From NCBI GenBank assembly GCA_024742995.1, contig JANSXK010000008.1, positions 1-64,000 on the forward strand: a DNA stretch of 64,000 nucleotides. The letters run 5' to 3'. Position 1 is the stretch's first letter. Each line of letters opens with the position of its first letter. The notes beneath the pieces were generated by a model. It made no database searches and had not been told where the DNA came from. It saw nothing but the letters and a program-made list of their open reading frames with translations. The translations under genes were made by a program, and so were the position numbers. Below, one piece after another: positions 26,592-37,764 of the stretch. This DNA is from Gammaproteobacteria bacterium (lineage in GTDB: Bacteria > Pseudomonadota > Gammaproteobacteria > Legionellales > Legionellaceae).

Positions 26592-28574
26592 ATGGCAGAT
26601 ATCATTGGTATTGACTTAGGAACCACAAACTCATGTGTCGCGGTGATGGAAGGTGGCAAACCTCGCGTGATTGAAAATCATGAAGGACAACGTACAACGC
26701 CATCCATTGTTGCTTTTCCGAATGATGGTGATGAAGTTTTGGTTGGTTTGGCTGCGAAACGCCAAGCGGTAACAAATCCAGATAACACGCTCTATGCTAT
26801 CAAGCGATTGATTGGCCGTAAGTTTGACGATCAAATCGTACAAAAAGATATTAAGATGGTGCCGTACAAAATTGTGAAGGCAGACAATGGTGATGCTTGG
26901 GTTCGAGTGAAAGATGATAATAAAGCGCCGCCACAAATTTCAGCAGAAGTCTTACGTAAAATGAAGCAAACAGCTGAAGATTACTTGGGTCGAACAGTGA
27001 CTGAAGCGGTCATTACTGTGCCTGCTTATTTCAACGATTCACAACGACAAGCTACTAAAGACGCTGGACGGATTGCTGGTCTTGAAGTTAAGCGCATCAT
27101 TAATGAGCCTACTGCTGCGGCTTTGGCTTATGGCATGGATAAAAAACGTGGTGACTCTATCGTTGCAGTTTACGATTTAGGGGGTGGTACGTTTGATATT
27201 TCCATCATTGAGATTGCCGAAGTTGATGGCGAGCATCAGTTTGAAGTATTGGCTACCAATGGAGATACTTTCCTAGGCGGGGAAGATTTTGATTTGGCAT
27301 TGATTGAGTATCTTGTTGCTGAGTTCAAAAAAGACACGGGCGTTGATTTGCATAATGATGCATTGGCGTTACAACGTTTGAAAGAAGCAGCAGAAAAAGC
27401 CAAGATTGAATTGTCTTCTGCGCAGCAAACTGATGTGAATCTGCCTTATGTGACTGCAGATGCGTCTGGTCCAAAACATTTAAACATCAAATTGACACGA
27501 GCTAAATTAGAGTCTTTGGTAGAAAAACTGGTTGAACGTACATTGGCACCTTTGAAAACTGCTTTAAAAGATGCGGGATTAACCGTTTCTCAAATCAACG
27601 AAGTGATTTTGGTCGGTGGACAAACACGGATGCCGTTGGTTCAGAAAACGGTAGAAGAATTTTTTGGCAAAGAGCCGCGTAAAGACGTGAATCCTGACGA
27701 AGCAGTTGCTGTGGGCGCTGCGATTCAGGCTGCAGTTTTGTCGGGTGATGTAAAAGACATTCTTTTATTAGACGTCACGCCATTGTCTTTGGGTATTGAG
27801 ACACTGGGTGGGGTCATGACCAAATTAATTGACAAAAATACAACGATTCCAACGAAAGCGAATCAAGTATTTTCGACGGCAGATGATAATCAAACCGCAG
27901 TGACGGTACATGTGTTGCAGGGAGAGCGTGAGCAAGCTTCTGGCAACAAATCATTGGGACGATTTGATTTGAGCGATATCCCACCTGCACCACGGGGTGT
28001 GCCGCAAGTCGAAGTAACCTTTGATATTGATGCGAATGGTATTTTGAATGTATCTGCCAAAGACAAAGCGACCGGCAAAGCACAGTCGATTGTTATCAAA
28101 GCTTCAAGTGGTTTGAGTGACGAAGAAGTTGCAGAGATGGTGAAAGATGCAGCATCTCATGCTGATGAGGATAAGAAGTTTAAAGAATTGATTGAAGTGC
28201 GCAATCATGCCGATGGTTTGATTCACAGTTCTGAAAAATCATTGAAAGATTTGGCTGATGAAATAAGCGAAGAAGAAAAAACAGGTATTGAGACTGCTAT
28301 TTCTGAGCTCAAAGCAGCCATCGAAAGCAATGAAAAAGCACAAATTGAAGACAAATTGACGGCATTGACTAATGCCTCTGCCAAAATGTCAGAGCGTGTG
28401 TATGCGAAAAAAGCAGCTGCTGAAGAACCACAAGCAGCTGGACAGCCTGAAGAAGGCGCAGGTGGCTCAGATGGTTCTGCAGCTGGTGACGCTGGAGAGG
28501 GTGTCGTTGACGCGGAATTTGAAGAAGTCAACGAAGACAAAGCAGCAGACGAAGAGGCTAAAGAAGACAAATAA
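26592..28574 (+). CDS. dnaK: Molecular chaperone DnaK (Hsp70)
   Basis: A 660-residue Hsp70. ATPase domain motifs [61 protein letters not shown] and [13 protein letters not shown] are intact; the [14 protein letters not shown] linker, substrate-binding domain and a long Ala/Glu/Asp-rich C-terminal tail ending in EEAKEDK follow. Its stop codon overlaps the dnaJ start by 1 bp (TAATG). Confidence 0.99.
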   Translation: MADIIGIDLGTTNSCVAVMEGGKPRVIENHEGQRTTPSIVAFPNDGDEVLVGLAAKRQAVTNPDNTLYAIKRLIGRKFDDQIVQKDIKMVPYKIVKADNGDAWVRVKDDNKAPPQISAEVLRKMKQTAEDYLGRTVTEAVITVPAYFNDSQRQATKDAGRIAGLEVKRIINEPTAAALAYGMDKKRGDSIVAVYDLGGGTFDISIIEIAEVDGEHQFEVLATNGDTFLGGEDFDLALIEYLVAEFKKDTGVDLHNDALALQRLKEAAEKAKIELSSAQQTDVNLPYVTADASGPKHLNIKLTRAKLESLVEKLVERTLAPLKTALKDAGLTVSQINEVILVGGQTRMPLVQKTVEEFFGKEPRKDVNPDEAVAVGAAIQAAVLSGDVKDILLLDVTPLSLGIETLGGVMTKLIDKNTTIPTKANQVFSTADDNQTAVTVHVLQGEREQASGNKSLGRFDLSDIPPAPRGVPQVEVTFDIDANGILNVSAKDKATGKAQSIVIKASSGLSDEEVAEMVKDAASHADEDKKFKELIEVRNHADGLIHSSEKSLKDLADEISEEEKTGIETAISELKAAIESNEKAQIEDKLTALTNASAKMSERVYAKKAAAEEPQAAGQPEEGAGGSDGSAAGDAGEGVVDAEFEEVNEDKAADEEAKEDK

Positions 28575-29716
28575 TGCAACATGACTATTATGAACTATTG
28601 GGATTGAGCCGCGGCGCGTCTGAGGCTGAAATCAAAAAAGCGTATCGCAAAATGGCAATGAAATATCATCCGGATCGTAATCCGGATGATCATGAAGCCG
28701 AGGAGCGATTTAAAGAAATTCAAAAAGCTTATGCAATTTTGTCTGATGGACAAAAACGATCGGCGTATGATCAATTTGGTCATGCCGGCGTTGAAGGCAT
28801 GGGTGCTGGTGGTCCTGGTGGATTTGGCGGATTTTCTGGTGGTGGCGGTTTTGGCGATGTGTTTGGGGATATTTTTGAAAATATCTTTTCACAACAGGGC
28901 CAGGGTCGGCAGTCACGGGCGCAGCGTGGCTCAGACTTGCAGATGACGGTTTCACTGACCTTAGAAGAAGCAGCCAAAGGCAAGCAAGTTGAAATTACAG
29001 TGCCGCGGCACGCGGGCTGTGGAACTTGTGAGGGTTCAGGCGCTAAAAAAGGTTCGAAAGCAACATCATGCGAAACTTGTAATGGTGTGGGACAAGTTCG
29101 AATGCAACAGGGGTTTTTCTCCATCCAGCAAACGTGCCCAAGTTGTGAGGGTGCGGGTCAAGTGATTTCCGAACCTTGTCAGGATTGCCATGGTAGTGGT
29201 CGTGTTCGTGAAAACAAAAAATTGACCGTTAAAATTCCTGCTGGGGTTGACGTCAATGATCGTGTTCGCTTAAGTGGTGAAGGTGAGGCCGGGGTATTTG
29301 GGGGCTCATCTGGAGATTTATACGTCCAAATATCTATCAAGACACACGCTATTTTTGAGCGCCATGATCGTGATTTATCATGTGAAGTTCCGATAAGTTT
29401 TGTCACGGCAACTTTGGGTGGTGAAATTGAGGTGCCAACTTTAGAAGGTCGAGTCACATTGAAAATTCCTGCAGAAACACAAACTGGCAAATCATTTCGT
29501 TTGCGTGGCAAAGGTATTCAGTCTGCCCGAAGCCATGGTAAGGGTGATTTGTTATGTAAAGTTATCGTAGAGACGCCTGTACAATTAGATAAGCAGCAAA
29601 AGGAGCTGTTAGCGCAATTTCAACAAGCGCTGTCAGAAAGTAAACATAGCCATTCGCCACGCAGTAGTACGTGGTTTGATGGGGTCAAAAAATTCTTTGA
29701 AGATATGAAATTCTAA
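28574..29716 (+). CDS. dnaJ: Chaperone DnaJ (Hsp40)
   Basis: A 380-residue type I Hsp40: J-domain with the [12 protein letters not shown] motif, Gly/Phe-rich region ([16 protein letters not shown]), four CxxCxGxG zinc-binding repeats ([32 protein letters not shown]) and the C-terminal peptide-binding domain. Delivers substrates to DnaK and stimulates its ATPase. Coupled to dnaK and carA by 1-bp start/stop overlaps. Confidence 0.99.
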   Translation: MQHDYYELLGLSRGASEAEIKKAYRKMAMKYHPDRNPDDHEAEERFKEIQKAYAILSDGQKRSAYDQFGHAGVEGMGAGGPGGFGGFSGGGGFGDVFGDIFENIFSQQGQGRQSRAQRGSDLQMTVSLTLEEAAKGKQVEITVPRHAGCGTCEGSGAKKGSKATSCETCNGVGQVRMQQGFFSIQQTCPSCEGAGQVISEPCQDCHGSGRVRENKKLTVKIPAGVDVNDRVRLSGEGEAGVFGGSSGDLYVQISIKTHAIFERHDRDLSCEVPISFVTATLGGEIEVPTLEGRVTLKIPAETQTGKSFRLRGKGIQSARSHGKGDLLCKVIVETPVQLDKQQKELLAQFQQALSESKHSHSPRSSTWFDGVKKFFEDMKF

Positions 29717-30849
29717 TGAATCAATCATCAGCATGGCTGGTGCTGTCTGACGGCACCATTCTAGAAGGAATCTCGATCGGTGCTGTGGGTGAGCAGGTAG
29801 GGGAGTTGGTGTTTAATACCTCTATGACTGGTTACCAAGAGATATTGACAGATCCTTCTTATGCAGGGCAATTGATTACCTTAACCACAGCACATGTGGG
29901 AAATACCGGTTGCAACGACGAAGATAACGAGTCGAAACGTATCTGGGCAGCAGGTTTGATCATTCGGGACGCTTCGTTGTTACCAAGTAGTTACCGTGCC
30001 AAATCTTCATTATCGGATTGGTTGAAGCGTCATGGTATTATTGCTATCTCTGGCATAGATACGCGCGCACTTACCCACCGATTACGCGAAGAAGGTGCCA
30101 TGGGGGCATGTTTGACGACGCATGGTGCTCATCTAGAGCGTGCTAAGCAGCGTGCAAAAGCATACGCCGGATTGCAAGGGGTGGATTTGGCAAAAGAAGT
30201 GTCTTGTCATGCCAATGAGCAGTGGAATAAAGGATTGGGGCAATGGGGCACGGGTGCTGAATCTTTGCAACATCATGTCGTGGTTCACGATTTTGGAGTC
30301 AAGCATTCTATTTTACGTATCTTACATGATTTGGGATGCCGATTGACGATTGTCCCCGCTCAACATCCTTTTGAAGACGTATTGGCGATGCAACCAGACG
30401 GTATTTTTCTATCGAACGGTCCTGGCGATCCTGCGGCTTGTGATTATGCAATCACTGCCACCAAAGCCTATTTGGCAGCAGCCAAACCTTTATTTGGGAT
30501 TTGTTTGGGATTTCAAATTTTAGCATTGGCCTGTGGCGCACGTGCTGTGAAAATGAATTGTGGTCATCATGGCGCCAATCATCCTGTCGTTGAAACTAAT
30601 GGTGACAGGCGTGTTTTTATTACCAGCCAAAATCATGGTTTCATGATAGACGAGGCCAGTTTGCCGAAAGAATTACTGGTGACGCACCGTTCCTTGTTTG
30701 ATCAAAGTTTACAGGGTATCATGCACAAAGATAAATTGGCTTTTGGTTTTCAAGGACACCCTGAGGCGAGCCCAGGTCCTCATGATATTCATAACATTTT
30801 TGAGCAATTTATTCATTCCATGAGTATGCAGCACGCTACTCAAACGTAA
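29716..30849 (+). CDS. carA: Carbamoyl-phosphate synthase small subunit CarA
   Basis: A 377-residue glutaminase subunit that supplies ammonia to CarB for carbamoyl phosphate (arginine and pyrimidine synthesis). N-terminal motif [21 protein letters not shown]; the class I amidotransferase domain has the nucleophile in [14 protein letters not shown] and the His/Glu pair in [15 protein letters not shown]. Start overlaps the dnaJ stop (TAATG), so it is probably cotranscribed with the chaperones. The expected carB does not follow; metK does. Confidence 0.97.
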   Translation: MNQSSAWLVLSDGTILEGISIGAVGEQVGELVFNTSMTGYQEILTDPSYAGQLITLTTAHVGNTGCNDEDNESKRIWAAGLIIRDASLLPSSYRAKSSLSDWLKRHGIIAISGIDTRALTHRLREEGAMGACLTTHGAHLERAKQRAKAYAGLQGVDLAKEVSCHANEQWNKGLGQWGTGAESLQHHVVVHDFGVKHSILRILHDLGCRLTIVPAQHPFEDVLAMQPDGIFLSNGPGDPAACDYAITATKAYLAAAKPLFGICLGFQILALACGARAVKMNCGHHGANHPVVETNGDRRVFITSQNHGFMIDEASLPKELLVTHRSLFDQSLQGIMHKDKLAFGFQGHPEASPGPHDIHNIFEQFIHSMSMQHATQT

Positions 30850-30879
30850 ACGATGTACAAGTACAAGGAGTTGGGACCA

Positions 30880-32067
30880 GTGAACCAGTCGAACGTATTC
30901 ACTTCTGAATCAGTTGCAGAAGGGCACCCGGATAAAATCGCGGATCAAATTTCTGACGCGATTTTAGATGCTATTTTAGAACAAGATCCGCATGCACGCG
31001 TGGCTTGTGAAACCTTTGTGAAAACAGGGATGGTCATGGTAGGTGGAGAAATATCAACCAATGCATGGGTGGATGTCGAAGCTATTGCACGTTCCGTGAT
31101 CAAAGATATTGGTTACAATAGCTCAGAGATGGGCTTTGATTGGGAATCGTGTGCGGTCTTATCAGCCATTGGCAAGCAGTCGGTTGATATTGCACAAGGG
31201 GTGGATAATAAAGAAACCAAACAATTGGGTGCTGGGGATCAAGGCATGATGTTTGGTTATGCCAGTCGTGAAACAGATGTTTTAATGCCTGCTCCGATTG
31301 CTTATGCACACCGTTTGATGGAGCGTCACGCATTACTACGTAAATCAGGTGAGTTGCCGTGGTTACGTCCAGATGGGAAATGTCAATTGACGCTGCGTTA
31401 TGAGAATGGCATGCCGGTTGCAGTAGATACGATTGTCTTTTCTACCCAACATGCGGTAGATATTGAGCAAGAAGATTTGGTGAAAGCAGTACGTGAGCAG
31501 ATCATTGAACCTATTGTACCAGCAGCTTGGTTGACGCCTTCAACCCGATACTTTATTAATCCAACCGGCCGTTTTGTGATTGGCGGTCCTTTGGGTGACT
31601 GTGGTTTGACAGGTCGAAAAATTATTGTGGATACTTACGGCGGCATGGCAAGACATGGCGGTGGGTGCTTTTCAGGAAAAGATCCTTCAAAAGTGGATCG
31701 CTCAGCAGCGTATGCGGCACGTCACGTGGCTAAAAATATTGTGGCAGCTGGGATTGCTGATAAATGTGAGATCCAAGTTTCGTATGCGATTGGAGTTGCT
31801 GAGCCGACATCGATTCATGTTGAAACGTTTGGTACTTCAAAGTTTGATAATCAAAAAATAATTTCTTGGATTCGTGATCATTTTGATTTAACGCCGCAAG
31901 GCATCATTGATCATCATCAATTATTACGACCCATTTATCGTCAAACTTCTGTGTATGGGCATTATGGTCGGGATAATTTACCTTGGGAGCGGCTGAACAA
32001 AGTAGAAGAATTGAGTAAAGCTGCGGATGTTTCTTGTTTAAAGAATAAGGATGGTGTATGTCAATGA
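30880..32067 (+). CDS. metK: S-adenosylmethionine synthetase MetK
   Basis: A 395-residue enzyme making S-adenosylmethionine from methionine and ATP. Signatures: [20 protein letters not shown] at the N-terminus, [12 protein letters not shown] (active-site loop), and [23 protein letters not shown] at 30880 is preceded by a perfect AAGGAG (30865-30870) at 9 bp and gives the usual N-terminus; the upstream ATG at 30853 has no ribosome binding site, so the GTG is preferred. The end overlaps ahcY by 10 bp. Confidence 0.96.
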   Translation: MNQSNVFTSESVAEGHPDKIADQISDAILDAILEQDPHARVACETFVKTGMVMVGGEISTNAWVDVEAIARSVIKDIGYNSSEMGFDWESCAVLSAIGKQSVDIAQGVDNKETKQLGAGDQGMMFGYASRETDVLMPAPIAYAHRLMERHALLRKSGELPWLRPDGKCQLTLRYENGMPVAVDTIVFSTQHAVDIEQEDLVKAVREQIIEPIVPAAWLTPSTRYFINPTGRFVIGGPLGDCGLTGRKIIVDTYGGMARHGGGCFSGKDPSKVDRSAAYAARHVAKNIVAAGIADKCEIQVSYAIGVAEPTSIHVETFGTSKFDNQKIISWIRDHFDLTPQGIIDHHQLLRPIYRQTSVYGHYGRDNLPWERLNKVEELSKAADVSCLKNKDGVCQ

Positions 32068-33374
32068 TAGTGGAGGAGCGTGTGCAAGTAGACGATTATA
32101 AAGTTTCGGATATGTCTTTGGCAGATTGGGGGCGTAAAGAAATCGCTATTGCGGAAACAGAAATGCCCGGTTTAATGGCATTGCGTCAAGAATTTGGCAA
32201 AAGCCAGCCACTGCGGGGTGCTCGCATTGCAGGTTGTTTGCATATGACAATTCAAACGGCAGTGTTGATTGAAACTTTGATTGCCTTGGGGGCTGAAGTG
32301 CGCTGGTCTTCGTGCAATATTTTTTCTACACAAGATCACGCGGCTGCAGCGATTGCCGCCAAAGATATTCCAGTGTTTGCTTGGAAAGGGGAAACTGAGG
32401 AAGAATATGAGTGGTGTGTGGAACAAACCATCCGTGGTCCCAAAGATTGGACGCCGAATATATTATTGGATGATGGGGGTGATTTGACCCAAATCGTTCA
32501 TGAAAAATACCCAGAGATACTCAAAAATCTCCTAGGCGTTTCTGAAGAAACTACGACTGGTGTGGCAAGACTTTATGAAATGGCTAAGCAAGGTACTTTG
32601 AAATTACCCGCTATCAATGTGAATGATTCTGTTACTAAATCTAAATTTGATAATTTGTATGGTTGTAGAGAATCTTTATTGGATGGCATCAAACGTGCCA
32701 CTGATGTGATGATTGCTGGAAAAATAGCCATTATTCTAGGATTTGGTGATGTTGGTAAAGGCTGTGCGCAAGCGTTACGTGGCCAGGGTGCCACGGTGTA
32801 TATCGCAGAGATTGACCCTATTTGTGCGCTACAAGCCGCGATGGAAGGTTATCGTGTTGTGACGCTGGATGAAGTGGTTGACCAAGTAGATATCATTGTG
32901 ACAGCAACGGGTAATTTTCATGTGGTGACGCATCAACATATGTTGGCCATGAAAAACCAAGCTATTTTGTGCAATATTGGCCATTTTGATTCGGAAATAG
33001 ATATCGGATCATTGCGTGGCTATACTTGGGATAATATTAAACCGCAAGTCGATCATGTGATTTTTCCAAATGGTAATCGGATTATTGTTTTGGCAGAAGG
33101 TCGTTTGGTCAATTTGGGCTGCGCTACTGGGCATCCGAGTTTTGTGATGTCAGCGTCGTTCACAAATCAAGTTTTGGCGCAGATGGAATTGTTTGCCAAC
33201 TCCAAAGCGTATGCAAATGAAGTGTATGTGTTACCCAAACATTTGGACGAAAAAGTGGCAAGGTTGCATTTGGATCGTATTGGTGCAAAGTTGACGCGTT
33301 TGACCGATGAGCAATCAAAGTATATTCGTATTCCTGTAGGTGGTCCTTATAAACCGGATACCTATCGTTATTAG
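32058..33374 (+). CDS. ahcY: Adenosylhomocysteinase AhcY (SAH hydrolase)
   Basis: A 438-residue NAD-dependent enzyme splitting S-adenosylhomocysteine into adenosine and homocysteine, relieving product inhibition of methyltransferases. Motifs: [57 protein letters not shown], the Rossmann [18 protein letters not shown] and the C-terminal KPDTYRY. Its ATG lies within the end of metK with AAGG 7-8 bp upstream, so synthesis and recycling of the methyl donor are coupled. Confidence 0.97.
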   Translation: MSMIVEERVQVDDYKVSDMSLADWGRKEIAIAETEMPGLMALRQEFGKSQPLRGARIAGCLHMTIQTAVLIETLIALGAEVRWSSCNIFSTQDHAAAAIAAKDIPVFAWKGETEEEYEWCVEQTIRGPKDWTPNILLDDGGDLTQIVHEKYPEILKNLLGVSEETTTGVARLYEMAKQGTLKLPAINVNDSVTKSKFDNLYGCRESLLDGIKRATDVMIAGKIAIILGFGDVGKGCAQALRGQGATVYIAEIDPICALQAAMEGYRVVTLDEVVDQVDIIVTATGNFHVVTHQHMLAMKNQAILCNIGHFDSEIDIGSLRGYTWDNIKPQVDHVIFPNGNRIIVLAEGRLVNLGCATGHPSFVMSASFTNQVLAQMELFANSKAYANEVYVLPKHLDEKVARLHLDRIGAKLTRLTDEQSKYIRIPVGGPYKPDTYRY

Positions 33375-33387
33375 GATGACACAAATT

Positions 33388-33419
33388 AAGAGTGCTTCTT
33401 CATATTAAGAAGCACTCTT
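33388..33419. terminator. Bidirectional terminator between ahcY and the porin gene
   Basis: Perfect 13-bp inverted repeat AAGAGTGCTTCTT / AAGAAGCACTCTT around a 6-nt loop, 14 bp after ahcY and 15 bp after the end of the convergent porin gene. Confidence 0.8.
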
Positions 33420-33434
33420 ATTGTCAATCATCAT

Positions 33435-34376
33435 TTAGGCAATGTCACCTTGCCATTTCAAACCAAAAAACAGTCCTTCAAACGACATATCCTCCATTGT
33501 ACCCACTGGGCTTTCTAGTATGGCCGAAATATAATCAGCCCACATCCAACCCACATCAAGTGTTAAAGCACCATGGTATACTGCATGTGTATAATTAATG
33601 CCTAGTTTTAGATCAATTTCAGGCACAACAATATTTCTTTTTCCTGAAACTGGCCCTAAGAGTGATGATCGTTGGAGGCTATATTTGCTCGAACCTGCAA
33701 GAAGTGCAATTGCGGTATTCGCATAAATATCTAAACCTTCAAGCCAGGCTTGAGGTAAATATGCCAAGTCTATTCCTACGCGTGGACCAAATCCGTTATA
33801 CCCTATATCCCCTTGTCCCGAGTTTACCCCTAGAGCCAAGTCCGCTAGTGCAGGGTTTGCGACGTTTACGACACTTAAAAAAGATGCATTTCTGTGTAAA
33901 TAGCCATATTGTACGCCAGCATGAACGCGCATCTTTTTATCATCGCCAACGTGAATTTGTTGACCAAATTCAAAGTTTGCTGCATTCCACTGAGGATTGA
34001 TAACTTTCGTACTTGAACCGTTGGCAGCAAGGCTGCTGGTATTTTGAAAATTGTTGTCTAGGTGATACCAATTGAGATTAAAATCGCTGCCATAATTGAA
34101 AAGGTATGAGGCTTCCACAAAAAAGCCCCACCCATATCCTGAGGCCGCGCCAACTGTAGAGACTTCCCCATTTGCTGCAGTAAACGTTTGTTCAGCAGTT
34201 CTTTGATTATCGGAATATCCTGCTTGCATATATAACGCTTTGGCACCAACACTCCAAGCGGTGGTTTTACAAGCAGTTTCAATATTCATTTTCTTGCAAT
34301 CAGGTCCCATTGTGCCTGCTAATGTTGCATTAGCACTTAAGGTGATTAGTGCTAGTATCGTTGTTTTTAGTTTCAT
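33435..34376 (-). CDS. Legionella-type major outer membrane porin
   Basis: A 313-residue outer-membrane protein with a cleavable signal peptide (MKLKTTILALITLSANATLAG) followed by alternating amphipathic strands and a terminal LKWQGDIA strand. Features shared with the Legionella OMP family are the N-terminal Cys pair region (GPDCKKMNIETACK), WSVGAKALYMQAGY, GYGWGFFVEASYLF and FNGFGPRVGIDLAY-like segments. It probably forms a pore or adhesin. Ribosome site AGGAAA lies upstream. The presence of this family is a main argument for Legionellales. Confidence 0.88.
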   Translation of the reverse strand: MKLKTTILALITLSANATLAGTMGPDCKKMNIETACKTTAWSVGAKALYMQAGYSDNQRTAEQTFTAANGEVSTVGAASGYGWGFFVEASYLFNYGSDFNLNWYHLDNNFQNTSSLAANGSSTKVINPQWNAANFEFGQQIHVGDDKKMRVHAGVQYGYLHRNASFLSVVNVANPALADLALGVNSGQGDIGYNGFGPRVGIDLAYLPQAWLEGLDIYANTAIALLAGSSKYSLQRSSLLGPVSGKRNIVVPEIDLKLGINYTHAVYHGALTLDVGWMWADYISAILESPVGTMEDMSFEGLFFGLKWQGDIA

Positions 34377-34614
34377 TTAAATTTCCTATATTTTATTTTT
34401 AAATCCGTTAATGCAATACAGCCGGCTAAGTTTAACGTTTCTCAGAATAAATTCAAACGAATATATGATGTTCAGGAGTGAAAATTTTATCTTAATGGAT
34501 GCTTATGCGGGGTTCATATACTCATGTAGCTGGGGTTAATTTTGCTTTAATATCTCATTGCTTTCCCTCTCATTTTTCAGCATAATCACGGGATAATAGT
34601 AGAAAGGGACCTCT

Positions 34615-37600
34615 ATGTGGCTTGTCAGGCTGGCTTTAGCCCGACCTTATACGTTTGTTGTGCTGGCGATTTTATTATTTATACTGGGGGTTATGTCGAT
34701 ACTTCGGACGTCGACTGATATTTTTCCCGCGGTTGATATTCCTGTGGTTTCGGTGGTTTGGTCATACTCTGATATGTCGCCCTACGATATGGCAACTAGG
34801 GTGACGACTGTTTTTGAGCTGGCGGCCACCACGACTGTAAACAATATTGAGCATATGGAATCACAGTCCTTGCTCAGTGTATCTATTATAAAGCTGTATT
34901 TTCAGAGAGGCACGGATATTGCTGTTGCTATCGCACAGGTGACCTCGATCGCGCAAACCATGCTGAAGTACCTTCCACCCGGTATGACCCCTCCTTTTGT
35001 ATTGAACTATAACGCTACTACTGTGCCAGTGATCAATGTTTTATTGTCTAGTAAGAGCTTGACCGAACAAAAATTGAATGATTTGGCGAATAATTTTGTG
35101 CGTCCGCAATTGGCGGCTGTACAAGGTGCTTCAATCCCACCTGGATATGGCGGTAAAACCCGTGAAATTATGCTGGATATTAATACTAAGGGTTTGCAAG
35201 AATATGGATTGTCCGCACAGGATGTCAATCATGCCATGATGGAGCAAAATCTGATCATTCCCGGTGGTACAGAAAAAATTGGTAAGACAGAATACATCGT
35301 AAATTTCAATAATAGTCCTCTTAAAGCCGAGGATATGAATTATATGCCGGTGATTAGTGCGCATAATAAAATGATTTATTTGCGCGATGTTGGGCATGTC
35401 CGCGATGGTTTTCCGCCACAAACCAATATTATCAACCGCAATAGTCAGCGTGCTGTTATGTTGGGAGTAGAAAAAACGGGTGATGCATCCACATTGAATG
35501 TTATTCAAAGGGTGCTCGACATGCTGCCCATCATCAAGGCAGGGCTAACGAAAGCGTTGGAGATTTCTACGACAGGCAACCAAGCCTTTTTTGTGAAGGG
35601 CGCCATCAAAGGTGTTGTGACGGAGGCTGTGACGGCAGCCATGTTAACTGCCATGATGATTTTGGTGTTTTTAGGCAGTGTGCGCTCGACCATGGTCATC
35701 ACGATTTCGATTCCTTTGTCGATTCTGGCATCTTTATCTATTTTGGCAGCATTGGGTAATACCATTAACATCATGACTCTGGGGGGATTAGCCTTGGCCG
35801 TTGGGATTTTGGTCGATGATGCGACGGTGGCGATTGAAAATATCAATTGGAATTTGGAGCAAGGCTTGGCATTAAAAGATGCGATTTTGGAAGGGGCGAA
35901 ACAAATTGCGATTCCTGCCATTGTATCAACGATGTGTATTTGTATTGTATTTCTACCGATGTTTTTTTTAGAAGGCGTGTCGAAATATTTGTTCATCCCT
36001 TTGGCCGAAGCAGTGATTTTTGCCATGATGGCATCTTACTTTTTATCTCGTACTTTATTGCCGACCATGGCCATGTATTTATTAGCGAATGAGAACAAAT
36101 CTTCAACGTCACGATTACAGCGATTTCATACTTGGTTTGAAGGTAAGTTCTCGATCCTTCAAGGCCGCTATCAAGTGGCTTTAGAATGGATTTTGAACAA
36201 TGAAAAGCGCTTCATGAGCATATTTTTAGGGGTGGTGGCATTATCGTTATTGATTTTATGGCCTGCTTTGGGCTCCAATTTTTTTCCAAAAGTAGACGGG
36301 GGTCAAATCTTATTACATTATTCAGCACCTCCAGGTACCAGAATTGAAGAAACAGCAAAAATTGCAGCTGAAGTGAATCGTGTGATTAGGGAAGTGATTC
36401 CTGCTAAGGATTTAGACTCTACCGTCGACAATATTGGTCTTCCTATCAGTGGTGTTAACTTAACGTATGGAAACTCTGGCACCAATGGTGCCAACGATAC
36501 AGATACCTCCATTACATTAGCTGACGGTCATCGTCCGACAGAGGAGTATGTTCGGAAATTACGTGAGGTATTGCGACAACGCTTCCAATCAGTGCAATTT
36601 TCATTTTTACCCGCAAGCATGGTGGAGCAAATTTTGAATTTTGGCCATCCTGCGGATATTGATATTCAAATCATGGGATGGCGACATAAAAAGAATTTAC
36701 AGTATGCACAGATGTTATTACCACGGATCCGTAAAATTTCGGGTATGGTAGATGTTCATATGCGTCAATCCAATCAGTATCCGGCATTATTTGTGGATGT
36801 GGATCGCACACGCGCTAAAGAATTAGGCTTTACTCAGCAAGATATTGGCAATAGCTTGATGATAGAATTGGCTGGTAGCTTTCAAACGACGCCAAATTTT
36901 TGGGTTGATCCTAAAGATCTTATGAACTACCAGATTACGACGCAGGTACCACAGTATAATATTGATACCTATCAAGAATTATTAAATATGCCGGTTACCA
37001 ATCGTGCGCACAGTACCGCGCCACAAATTTTAGGCGCGATGGCGACTGTCAAGCGTATCGGCGTTCCCTTGGTGGTGACGCATTATAATGTACAACCCAT
37101 GCTGGATATTTTGGCGGGTACGGAGCAACGCGATATGGGTTCTATTGCGAAAGATCTCAATCGTTTGATCAAAGATACAAAAAAAGACTTACCAGCAGGG
37201 TCGCAAATTTTTGTTCGAGGGCAACTTGCGTTGCAACAAAGTACGTTTGATACCTTGTATATGGGTTTGATATTTGCAATGCTTTTGGTATACATGATTA
37301 TTGTGATTAACTTTCAGTCTTGGTTAGATCCTTTTATCATTATTACGGCGTTACCTGCGGCTTTGGCTGGGATCGCGTGGATGTTGTTTTTAACGCATAC
37401 CACACTGTCTGTGCCGGCACTGACAGGTTCAATCATGTGTATGGGGGTGGCGACTGCAAACAGTATTTTGTTGGTGAGTTTTGCTAGAGATAATTTGGCT
37501 AAGGGCCAAACGCCACACGCTGCTGCTTTGGAAGCAGGGGTGACACGGCTGCGCCCTGTGATGATGACAGCGTTTGCAATGATGATCGGGATGTTGCCGA

Positions 37601-37764
37601 TGGCATTAGGTTTGGGTGATGGTGGAGAGCAAAATGCGCCTTTGGGTCGTGCGGTGATTGGTGGTTTGATGTTTGCCACAAATGCGACACTGTTTTTTGT
37701 GCCTACCGTGTTTAAGATATTACACAGTCGTAAGAAGCCAAAGCAGGAACTGCAGCATGTTTGA
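34615..37764 (+). CDS. RND-family efflux permease
   Basis: A 1049-residue proton-driven pump of the AcrB/HAE1 type: helix 1 at the N-terminus, a large periplasmic porter domain (about 40-330), six membrane helices including GGLALAVGILVDDATVAIEN with the adjacent Asp pair of helix 4 needed for proton relay, a second periplasmic domain and helices 7-12. The exported compounds are unknown. First gene of a permease / adaptor / outer-membrane-channel operon, an order different from the common adaptor-first layout. AAGGGA precedes the start. Confidence 0.93.
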   Translation: MWLVRLALARPYTFVVLAILLFILGVMSILRTSTDIFPAVDIPVVSVVWSYSDMSPYDMATRVTTVFELAATTTVNNIEHMESQSLLSVSIIKLYFQRGTDIAVAIAQVTSIAQTMLKYLPPGMTPPFVLNYNATTVPVINVLLSSKSLTEQKLNDLANNFVRPQLAAVQGASIPPGYGGKTREIMLDINTKGLQEYGLSAQDVNHAMMEQNLIIPGGTEKIGKTEYIVNFNNSPLKAEDMNYMPVISAHNKMIYLRDVGHVRDGFPPQTNIINRNSQRAVMLGVEKTGDASTLNVIQRVLDMLPIIKAGLTKALEISTTGNQAFFVKGAIKGVVTEAVTAAMLTAMMILVFLGSVRSTMVITISIPLSILASLSILAALGNTINIMTLGGLALAVGILVDDATVAIENINWNLEQGLALKDAILEGAKQIAIPAIVSTMCICIVFLPMFFLEGVSKYLFIPLAEAVIFAMMASYFLSRTLLPTMAMYLLANENKSSTSRLQRFHTWFEGKFSILQGRYQVALEWILNNEKRFMSIFLGVVALSLLILWPALGSNFFPKVDGGQILLHYSAPPGTRIEETAKIAAEVNRVIREVIPAKDLDSTVDNIGLPISGVNLTYGNSGTNGANDTDTSITLADGHRPTEEYVRKLREVLRQRFQSVQFSFLPASMVEQILNFGHPADIDIQIMGWRHKKNLQYAQMLLPRIRKISGMVDVHMRQSNQYPALFVDVDRTRAKELGFTQQDIGNSLMIELAGSFQTTPNFWVDPKDLMNYQITTQVPQYNIDTYQELLNMPVTNRAHSTAPQILGAMATVKRIGVPLVVTHYNVQPMLDILAGTEQRDMGSIAKDLNRLIKDTKKDLPAGSQIFVRGQLALQQSTFDTLYMGLIFAMLLVYMIIVINFQSWLDPFIIITALPAALAGIAWMLFLTHTTLSVPALTGSIMCMGVATANSILLVSFARDNLAKGQTPHAAALEAGVTRLRPVMMTAFAMMIGMLPMALGLGDGGEQNAPLGRAVIGGLMFATNATLFFVPTVFKILHSRKKPKQELQHV

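Noticed and set aside
28223..28582. 119-codon frame antisense to dnaK
   Set aside because: Shadow of the Ala/Glu-rich dnaK 3' end.
30850..30880. SAM or SAH riboswitch upstream of metK
   Set aside because: Only about 30 bp separate carA from metK, too short for such an aptamer.
35505..36026. 173-codon frame antisense to the RND permease
   Set aside because: Shadow of the membrane-helix coding sequence.
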